Origin: Saprospira grandis | GTDB taxonomy: Bacteria; Bacteroidota; Bacteroidia; Chitinophagales; Saprospiraceae | DNA length: 64,000 nucleotides | Assembly: GCF_027594745.1 (NCBI RefSeq) | Contig: NZ_CP110854.1 | Span: forward strand, 2,336,501 to 2,400,500 | Direction of reading: 5' to 3' | Part shown: piece after piece, positions 59,072 to 64,000 of the stretch | Position numbering within the stretch: position 1 is the first letter of the stretch | Layout of the letters: the number at the start of each line of letters is the position of its first letter | Made by a program: the position numbers and the translations under genes | The notes under the pieces: model-generated | What the model was told of the DNA's origin: nothing | What the model saw: the letters and a program-made list of their open reading frames with translations, nothing else | The model's database searches: none

Positions 59072-60670
59072 ATGCGTTTATTTGCCCGCTTCCTTTTGCT
59101 GTTTTTCTTAGGCAGCCTGCCGCTTTTGATTTGGGGGCAGCGGGCCCAATGGGATTTTAAGGGAGAAACTTTAAAGGAAGTCTTAGTTGAATTGGAGCAA
59201 TCTTATGGATTGCGTTTTGCCTATGGCCAAGGTCGCTTGACTTTGGCCAAAGCTATTTTTCATAGGGCCAATAATTTGCCCCTAGATACGGCCCTAGTCG
59301 ATTTGTTGGGGAAGAATAATTTGGCCTACCAAAAAATGGGACAGCTTTGGGCCCTTAAGGATAGTACGCCTAAGGAACAATGGAGCTTGGCGGCCCCCCT
59401 TTTGGCCCCCAAACAACAGCCTCTAGCCCCCCAATCGCCTTTGGCTTATAGCCGCCCACTGCCGCCTGAGGTCCGCCTGAGTTCGGTGGTTTTGCCCCCC
59501 CTTTATAGCGAGGGCCTGCTGATTTCTCTAGATGCACAACCTCAGGCTCAGGGCATTTTGGTCGATTGGGGAGCGCTCTGGAAGGAGGCCCTAGAACGGC
59601 AGTTTTTAGAGGAGTTGTCCATTTTTCAGCTCTCTTTTTTTGGTACGCCCGAGGAGGAGGCCGTCAAAGCGCAGGTTTTAGCCCTAGATATTGGCTGGGG
59701 CCGCCGCCGACAGCTTTTGGGCCTACAGCTGAGTTTGGGCGCTAGCCGAGTCGATGAGTCGGCTATGGGCTTTCAGTTTGCACTTTTGGCCAATCAGGTG
59801 AAGGGCGAGCTGATGGGCTTGCAGCTTGCGGGCCTCTACAATCAGACGGCTAGGCTTTATGGGAGCCAGCTTTCTTTGGGCCTCAATCGAGTCGATAGCA
59901 GCTTGTCGGGCTCGCAGTTTTCGCTTTTGGGTAATTTGGCCTTGGGCCAAGGCTATGCGGCCAATAGTTTGCAGTTGGCGGGCCTCTTCAATTATAGTCG
60001 GTCCAATGCGCATGTACAGTTGGGCGGCTACTACAATCGGGCGCCCAAATTGCAGGGCTGCCAGCTTTCTTTGGGCCTCAATGATACGGATAGTTTGCAG
60101 GGCTTGCAGCTAGGCAGTATCAATTATACGGGCCATTTGAAGGGCTGCCAGTTGGGCCTCTTAAATATTTGCGATACGGCCGCCGCGGGCCTAGGCATTG
60201 GCCTACTCAATATCTATAAAAAAGGAGGCTACAACCGCATCAGTCTAGGGAGCTCTGCCGCTTTGCACGCCCAGCAAAGTCTGCAAATTGGCCACCCCCG
60301 CTTTTATACTATATATGAAATGGGCCAGCGCCTAGATCAGCCGATTTGGCTCTTGGGCTTTGGCTTGGGCTGCCGCCTACCCATGGAAAAAGACTATTAT
60401 TTGCATCCCGAGCTGCTTGCTTATAGCTTGCAAGAAGGTCCCGATTGGACCAATGGCCGAGGGCATTTGTTTCAGTTACGAGCCCTTTTTGCTCATCCCT
60501 TGGGGGCGGGTTTGGAGCTGCTCACGGGGCCCGAGCTCAATTTTATCCACCAAAATGTAGAAGCTAGCCAAGCCCTAGGCCAACAACTACTCTGGGAAAG
60601 AAGCCGAGGCGATTGGGAACAACGCTTGTTCTGGGGCTGGCAGTTGGCGGTTCGCTATAAGTTGTGGTAG
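59072..60670 (+). CDS. STN-domain protein with repeated barrel-like strands
   Basis: 532 residues. Signal peptide ends near LIWGQ. Residues about 25-95 resemble a secretin/TonB short N-terminal domain (WDFKGETLKEVLVELEQSYGLRFAYGQGR, LALVDLL and a NLAYQKMGQLWALK end). Next, a long middle contains repeated amphipathic strands with GxQLSLGxNRVD motifs (GSQLSLGLNRVDSSLSGSQF, GCQLSLGLNDTDSLQGLQLG). The C-terminal part is hydrophobic/aromatic and ends in RYKLW. Together with the ECF/FecR pair it may be a signal-receiving outer-membrane protein, but no TonB plug or receptor barrel is obvious. Function inferred from context. Confidence 0.7.
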   Translation: MRLFARFLLLFFLGSLPLLIWGQRAQWDFKGETLKEVLVELEQSYGLRFAYGQGRLTLAKAIFHRANNLPLDTALVDLLGKNNLAYQKMGQLWALKDSTPKEQWSLAAPLLAPKQQPLAPQSPLAYSRPLPPEVRLSSVVLPPLYSEGLLISLDAQPQAQGILVDWGALWKEALERQFLEELSIFQLSFFGTPEEEAVKAQVLALDIGWGRRRQLLGLQLSLGASRVDESAMGFQFALLANQVKGELMGLQLAGLYNQTARLYGSQLSLGLNRVDSSLSGSQFSLLGNLALGQGYAANSLQLAGLFNYSRSNAHVQLGGYYNRAPKLQGCQLSLGLNDTDSLQGLQLGSINYTGHLKGCQLGLLNICDTAAAGLGIGLLNIYKKGGYNRISLGSSAALHAQQSLQIGHPRFYTIYEMGQRLDQPIWLLGFGLGCRLPMEKDYYLHPELLAYSLQEGPDWTNGRGHLFQLRALFAHPLGAGLELLTGPELNFIHQNVEASQALGQQLLWERSRGDWEQRLFWGWQLAVRYKLW

Positions 60671-60673
60671 GTT

Positions 60674-60774
60674 TTGGGGCCTCCGCCTCGCTAGGCTCGT
60701 CGGCGGTTACTCCCTTCGGTCGTCGAACTGCGAACTAAAGTTCTTGTTGTCGCTTTGGGGCTCGCTGATGTTTT
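60674..60774 (+). repeat. Partial element plus extension module upstream of copy 20
   Basis: 60674-60705 is a GGGGCCTCCGC head cut short. It is followed by the extension module (GTTACTCC, CGGTCGTCGAA, GAACtaaaGTTC hairpin, TTGTTGTCGC, GCTCGCTG) also found next to copy 8. The stop codon of the previous gene is 3 bases before this head. Confidence 0.75.
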
Positions 60775-60895
60775 GGGGCCTCCGCCTCCCTTCGGTCGTC
60801 GGCGCTACGCTTTGGGGCTCGCAGGTCTGCTCGGCCCTGCGTCGCCTTCGGCTCCTTGGTCTGGCCTGACGGCCACCCCGCCGCATCGCTAGGCC
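60775..60895 (+). repeat. Interspersed structured element, copy 20 (GGGGCCT / AGGCC)
   Basis: Complete copy: head GGGGCCTCCGCC, weak variable hairpin around GCCttcGGC, H3 GGCCtgacGGCC, tail GCATCGCTAGGCC. Confidence 0.9.
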
Positions 60896-60941
60896 GCTCA
60901 ACGGTCATCTTTGGGCTGGGCATTTTGCTTCGGCCGCCTAA

Positions 60942-60973
60942 AAGGCGCAAAACCTAAGTTTTGCGCCTTTTTT
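60942..60973 (+). terminator. Terminator downstream of copy 20
   Basis: Perfect stem AAGGCGCAAAAC / GTTTTGCGCCTT followed by T residues. It ends the 59-kb gene unit with the repeat element included in the transcript. Confidence 0.85.
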
Positions 60974-61050
60974 ATGCCCAATTGTTACTAATAAGTTAAG
61001 ATGCTGACTTAGTGAACTTATTCCCAAAGGCTAATGAGCTAACTTTTTCC

Positions 61051-61291
61051 TAGCTCGAGCTAGCTTATTCCTAGCTCGACTTAGCGTTTGATTAGCTCAA
61101 GCTAGCTTTTTCCTAGCTCGACTTAGCGTTTGATTAGCTCGAGCTAGCTTTTTCTTAGCTCGACTTAGCGTTTGATTAGCTCGAGCTAGCTTTTTCCTAG
61201 CTCGACTTAGCATTCGCCTAGCTTGAGCTAGCTTATTCCTAGCTCGACTTAGTGTTTGATTAGCTCGAGCTAGCTTTTTCTTAGCTTGGCT
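61051..61291 (+). repeat. 42-bp tandem array with 21-bp half-period
   Basis: TAGCTCGACT-like units begin at 61072, 61114, 61156, 61198, 61240 and 61282, all exactly 42 bp apart. TAGCTCGAGC half-units lie 21 bp earlier, so each 42-bp unit is two diverged 21-mers. Inverted AGCTCGAGCT palindromes recur in every unit. No coding potential is evident. Confidence 0.95.
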
Positions 61292-61331
61292 TAGGATTTG
61301 GCCAATAGTCGCCTAGGGGCTTATCCCTAGG
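61291..61331 (+). repeat. Hairpin module shared with 47891-47931
   Basis: Follows the 42-bp array immediately. Contains the perfect hairpin CCTAGGG/CCCTAGG (61312-61331). Confidence 0.75.
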
Positions 61332-61378
61332 CGTAGGAAAGAGTCTCGTTTTATGCGTCTAGAGGCGGCGAAGCCGCC

Positions 61379-61509
61379 GGCTGAGGGATGGTTAAGGGGG
61401 CGGCGAAGCCGCAGACCCAGCAAAATGAGCGTAGCGAAATTTTGCGCAGGGCCGAGCAGACCTGCGAGCCCTGACACAGCCCGACCCGCCCGCAGGGCGG
61501 GGCAGCCCC
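61379..61509 (-). repeat. Interspersed structured element, copy 21 (GGGGCTG / CAGCC)
   Basis: Minus-strand head GGGGCTGCCCCGCCC, H1 CGCCCtgcGGGCG, variable hairpin GCAAAAT/ATTTTGC, H3 GCGGCttcGCCGC, tail CATCCCTCAGCC. Confidence 0.92.
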
Positions 61510-61554
61510 AAAACAAAAAACTTTGTAACTTAGTGAGTGAAAAAAAGAAAAGAT

Positions 61555-63099
61555 ATGCGACTAAAAATAATGCTGTTCCTAATCTGTTTATCGGGGAGTT
61601 TATGGGGGCAAAAAAAGCTGCTTTTACGGCTAGAGTCGGGGCAATCCCTGAACCTATTGGCGCAAAAAAAAGATTGTTTGGCCAAAGATTGGGGCATTTG
61701 GCGCTACAGCATAGCGGCAGCAGACAGCGCAGAAGTGCAGCAGTATTTGGACCAACGCTTGGGGCCTCAAAACTGGCAGTGGGAGCATCAACTGCAGTAT
61801 CGGGCTCGGCCCAACGACCCCGAATATGACTTTTGGCAGTGGAATATGGACCTATTGGGTTTGCCCGAAATTTGGGAAGAAACCACTGGTGGTTTGGCGG
61901 GCTCGGATACCCTTGTTGTGGCCCTAATTGATGGGGGAGGCGATTGGGCGCATGAGGATTTGGCGGAAAACATATATATAAACTGGGGGGAAGTTCCGGA
62001 TGATGGGGTAGACAATGACCAAAACGGCTACATAGATGATTATCGGGGTTGGCGAGCGGATAGTGGAGATGATGAGCATGCGCCCGACAGCCATGCGAGT
62101 TCGGTAGCGGGCATTATTGGGGCCAAGGGGAACAATGGGGTCGGCATGGCGGGCATCAATTGGAACATCAAAATAATGTTGCTTTCGGGGCAGTCGGCCA
62201 ACAGCCTTTTGGAGGAGAGCAACATCTTGGCGAGCTACTACTACATCTGGAAAATGCGGCAGCTCTATGAAGAAAGTGGGGGGCAGCAGGGGGCCTATAT
62301 CTTGGTCAGCAATTTATCGGCGGGCATAGACTTTGGGCGGCCCGAGGATCATCCGCTTTGGTGTGGCGTTTATGACAGCTTGGGGCAGGCGGGTATATTG
62401 AGTGTGGCGGCTAGTATGAATCGGAAAGAAAACATAGATGAGGTAGGAGACATGCCCTGTCTTTGTCCCTCGGAGGCCTTAATGACCGTAAGTTTGAGTA
62501 ATCGTTATGATGCATTGGACCGCAATGCGCCCTATGGCCCTTTGCATTTAGATTTGGCGGCGCCTGGGGCGGTTTATACGCTTCGGCCCAACAATACATA
62601 TAATGTATTTGGCGGAACCTCTGGGGCGGCGCCTCATTTGGCGGGGGGCATCGCCCTATTGGCGAGTTATCCAGCAGCAGACTGGCAGGCCTACCTCAAG
62701 GCCGAGCCGCAGGCGGCTATGTATTTATTGCGGGATATTCTATTGGCCAGCGTGAGTAAAAAGGGCGATATGGAAGAATTAAAATCTGGGGGGCGTTTAG
62801 ATTTGGGGGCGGCCTTTCGCTTATTAAAATCCTTATATGGGCCCAAAGAGGAGGAAAATTCTTTTTTGTGGCGGCGGGCTTCGGATCAAATATATTTAAG
62901 TTATCGGGCCAAAAGAGCGGGAAACTACCGTTTGAAGATAACAGATATAGGGGGGCGGCAAGTTTTTTATACAGAAAAATCCTTGGAAGAAGAAGAACTA
63001 ACTATTTGGGAATTAGGGCCTTTTGAGGGTCGGCAGCTTTTGTTTGTCTCGCTCTATGAAGAAAATCGGTTAATAAAGACAGAAAAATTTGTCTATTAG
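61555..63099 (+). CDS. Secreted subtilisin-like serine protease (S8 family)
   Basis: 514 residues from ATG 61555; an in-frame GTG at 61537 is less likely. Signal peptide ends near LWGQ. Catalytic triad: Asp126 in VVALIDGGGDW, His180 in DSHASSVAGIIGAKGN and Ser356 in FGGTSGAAPHLAGG. Before the domain is a propeptide-like part. The C-terminal 80 residues (NYRLKITDIGGRQVFYTEKS, ending LIKTEKFVY) look like a T9SS sorting domain, but the usual FPNP motif is missing, so T9SS export is only likely. Codon use and G-rich third positions differ slightly from its neighbours. Confidence 0.87.
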   Translation: MRLKIMLFLICLSGSLWGQKKLLLRLESGQSLNLLAQKKDCLAKDWGIWRYSIAAADSAEVQQYLDQRLGPQNWQWEHQLQYRARPNDPEYDFWQWNMDLLGLPEIWEETTGGLAGSDTLVVALIDGGGDWAHEDLAENIYINWGEVPDDGVDNDQNGYIDDYRGWRADSGDDEHAPDSHASSVAGIIGAKGNNGVGMAGINWNIKIMLLSGQSANSLLEESNILASYYYIWKMRQLYEESGGQQGAYILVSNLSAGIDFGRPEDHPLWCGVYDSLGQAGILSVAASMNRKENIDEVGDMPCLCPSEALMTVSLSNRYDALDRNAPYGPLHLDLAAPGAVYTLRPNNTYNVFGGTSGAAPHLAGGIALLASYPAADWQAYLKAEPQAAMYLLRDILLASVSKKGDMEELKSGGRLDLGAAFRLLKSLYGPKEEENSFLWRRASDQIYLSYRAKRAGNYRLKITDIGGRQVFYTEKSLEEEELTIWELGPFEGRQLLFVSLYEENRLIKTEKFVY

Positions 63100-63119
63100 C
63101 AATTGCTTTTCTACCTTTG
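63088..63119 (+). promoter_or_regulatory. Bacteroidota-type promoter upstream of the tRNA gene (distal)
   Basis: TTTG (63088-63091), 20-bp spacer, TACCTTTG (63112-63119). Matches the TTTG-N19/20-TAnnTTTG consensus of Bacteroidota housekeeping sigma. Starts inside the 3' end of the subtilase gene. Confidence 0.7.
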
Positions 63120-63185
63120 CAAAGCCCAAAAGGGAAGCCCACAAGCGGCTTAAGAAAAGAAATAGTGAAAAAAACTTCAAAAAGT

Positions 63186-63216
63186 TTTGCGAATATAAAA
63201 AACCATCTTATATTTG
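63186..63216 (+). promoter_or_regulatory. Promoter of tRNA-Arg (proximal)
   Basis: TTTG (63186-63189), 19-bp spacer, TATATTTG (63209-63216). Ends 36 bp before the tRNA gene. The best promoter match in the window. Confidence 0.85.
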
Positions 63217-63251
63217 CAACCGCAACGAAGGAAATACACTACTTGCAAAAT

Positions 63252-63325
63252 GGCTCTGTAGCTCAATTGGATAGAGCATCTGACTACGGATCAGAAGGTT
63301 AGGGGTTCGACTCCCTTCAGGGTCA
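63252..63325 (+). tRNA. tRNA-Arg (anticodon ACG)
   Basis: 74 nt. Acceptor arms GGCTCTG / CAGGGTC pair with two wobbles, D-arm GCTCAATTGGATAGAGC, anticodon arm TCTGA-CTACGGA-TCAGA with ACG at the anticodon position, T-arm AGGGG-TTCGACT-CCCTT. CCA is not encoded. Confidence 0.95.
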
Positions 63326-63399
63326 CATCTTTATTGTTTTAAAGAATTGATTAGGTTCCACAAGCAATTGTGGAACTTTTTAAATTAGAAAGAGCAGTC

Positions 63400-63798
63400 A
63401 TGTCGAGAATTTGTCAATTGACCGGAAAGAAAGCTATGGTGGGAAACAATGTTTCTCACTCTAATCGCAAGACCAGACGTCGTTTCAATGCGAATATTAA
63501 AACTAAGCGTATTTTTGTACCCGAATCAAATGTTTGGATCAAAGTAAAGGTGAGCATGCGTGCTCTACGTACGATGAACAAATTGGGGGTATATAACTTC
63601 TTGAAGCGTCAGATCGCTAAAGGATACGATCCCTTTATTTGGGTAGAAGATCCTAAGGCTGCTGAAAAGAGTAATGAGCGTGGTTACCGTCGCCTAGAGC
63701 ACACTGATGCTCAGGGTAACAAGAGCTACAGCATTACTTTTGAGCCTGAAGCTGCAGATAATAATCGCAAAGTGCGTCTCTCTTCTGTTATTAAGTAA
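63400..63798 (+). CDS. rpmB: 50S ribosomal protein L28 with a C-terminal extension
   Basis: 132 residues from ATG 63400. Residues 1-79 match bL28: MSRICQLTGKKAMVGNNVSHSNRKTRRRF, FVPESNVWIKVKVSMRALRTM and NKLGVYNFLKRQIAKGYDP. L28 normally stops near residue 80; here about 53 residues continue (FIWVEDPKAAEKSNERGYRR, then SITFEPEAADNN). rpmG follows 22 bp downstream, as in many Bacteroidota. Confidence 0.95.
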   Translation: MSRICQLTGKKAMVGNNVSHSNRKTRRRFNANIKTKRIFVPESNVWIKVKVSMRALRTMNKLGVYNFLKRQIAKGYDPFIWVEDPKAAEKSNERGYRRLEHTDAQGNKSYSITFEPEAADNNRKVRLSSVIK

Positions 63799-63820
63799 AT
63801 AGAAAAAATCATCACACATT

Positions 63821-64000
63821 ATGGCTAAGAAAAGCAAAGGTAATCGCGTACAGGTGATTTTGGAGTGCACAGAGCACAAAGATTCTGGTCTTCCTGGCAC
63901 TTCACGTTACATCACTGTGAAGAACCGTAAGAACACACCTGCTCGTATGGAGTTGAAGAAATACAATCCCATCTTGAAGCGTTACACTATCCATAAAGAG
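63821..64000 (+). CDS. rpmG: 50S ribosomal protein L33, C-terminus cut by the window end
   Basis: First 60 residues: MAKKSKGNRVQVILECTEHK, then SRYITVKNRKNTPARMELKK and LKRYTIHKE. This is nearly the full bL33 length of about 60 residues, so the stop codon must lie just beyond base 64000. Overlapping operon-style spacing with rpmB. Confidence 0.95.
   Translation, partial: MAKKSKGNRVQVILECTEHKDSGLPGTSRYITVKNRKNTPARMELKKYNPILKRYTIHKE

Noticed and set aside
1..64000. REP-associated tyrosine transposase (RAYT) driving the repeats
   Set aside because: No such gene is in this window; its presence elsewhere in the genome cannot be excluded.

Overview
The window looks like chromosomal DNA of a Bacteroidota bacterium. 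I infer a Saprospira-like member of the Saprospirales, from these signs: many secreted proteins with type IX secretion (T9SS) C-terminal sorting domains, a PorZ-like T9SS component, an ECF sigma/FecR pair, TTTG-N19/20-TAnnTTTG promoters, WbqC and YidC of Bacteroidota type, and GC-rich structured repeats between A/T-richer genes. No plasmid, phage, integrase, transposase or CRISPR array was seen.

Layout. 0-4 kb: a partial lipoprotein gene, a WbqC-like gene, and the tetrapyrrole genes hemA and hemC. 4-13 kb (minus strand): a lipoprotein, porZ, a PorE-like TPR/propeller protein without an OmpA domain, and a 1179-residue propeller plus barrel protein. 13-17 kb (plus): a metallo-beta-lactamase-fold hydrolase, thiL and hisS. 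17-23 kb: two T9SS cargo proteins, the second a large M12-type metalloprotease. 23-27 kb: a photolyase-like gene, a small membrane protein and a methyltransferase. 27-41 kb (minus): LRR and DUF4240 proteins, a PLP decarboxylase, PAP2, an LptF/G permease, yidC and three poorly characterised proteins. 41-50 kb: two T9SS cargo proteins, a TonB-dependent receptor, a secreted intradiol dioxygenase and a methyltransferase. 50-60 kb (plus): a thioredoxin-SPOR fusion, hutI, two barrel-like proteins, YceI, a fatty acid hydroxylase-family protein, ferredoxin, PrxQ and an ECF sigma/FecR/STN three-gene set. 61-64 kb: a subtilase, tRNA-Arg(ACG), and rpmB and rpmG (rpmG is cut by the window end).

The most striking feature is not a gene. 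At least 21 copies of a roughly 115-195 nt GC-rich element sit in the intergenic gaps, in both orientations. Each starts with a T run then GGGGC, has fixed core blocks (CTCGGCCCT, GGTCTG), and carries hairpins whose stems change sequence but stay complementary. The two bases after GGGGC at the head (TG, CT or CC) always match complementary bases in the tail (CA, AG or GG), in all 21 copies. Two larger composites (18.2-19.1 kb and, inverted, 47.3-47.9 kb) carry these elements plus tandem arrays. Three tandem arrays with different sequences all have a period of exactly 42 bp. Together these look like a family of modular, structured, interspersed elements that deserves covariance and expression analysis.

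The genes are mostly housekeeping and envelope functions. The T9SS theme links porZ, the PorE-like protein and six or seven predicted cargo proteins. All functions are assigned by reading motifs, without database searches.
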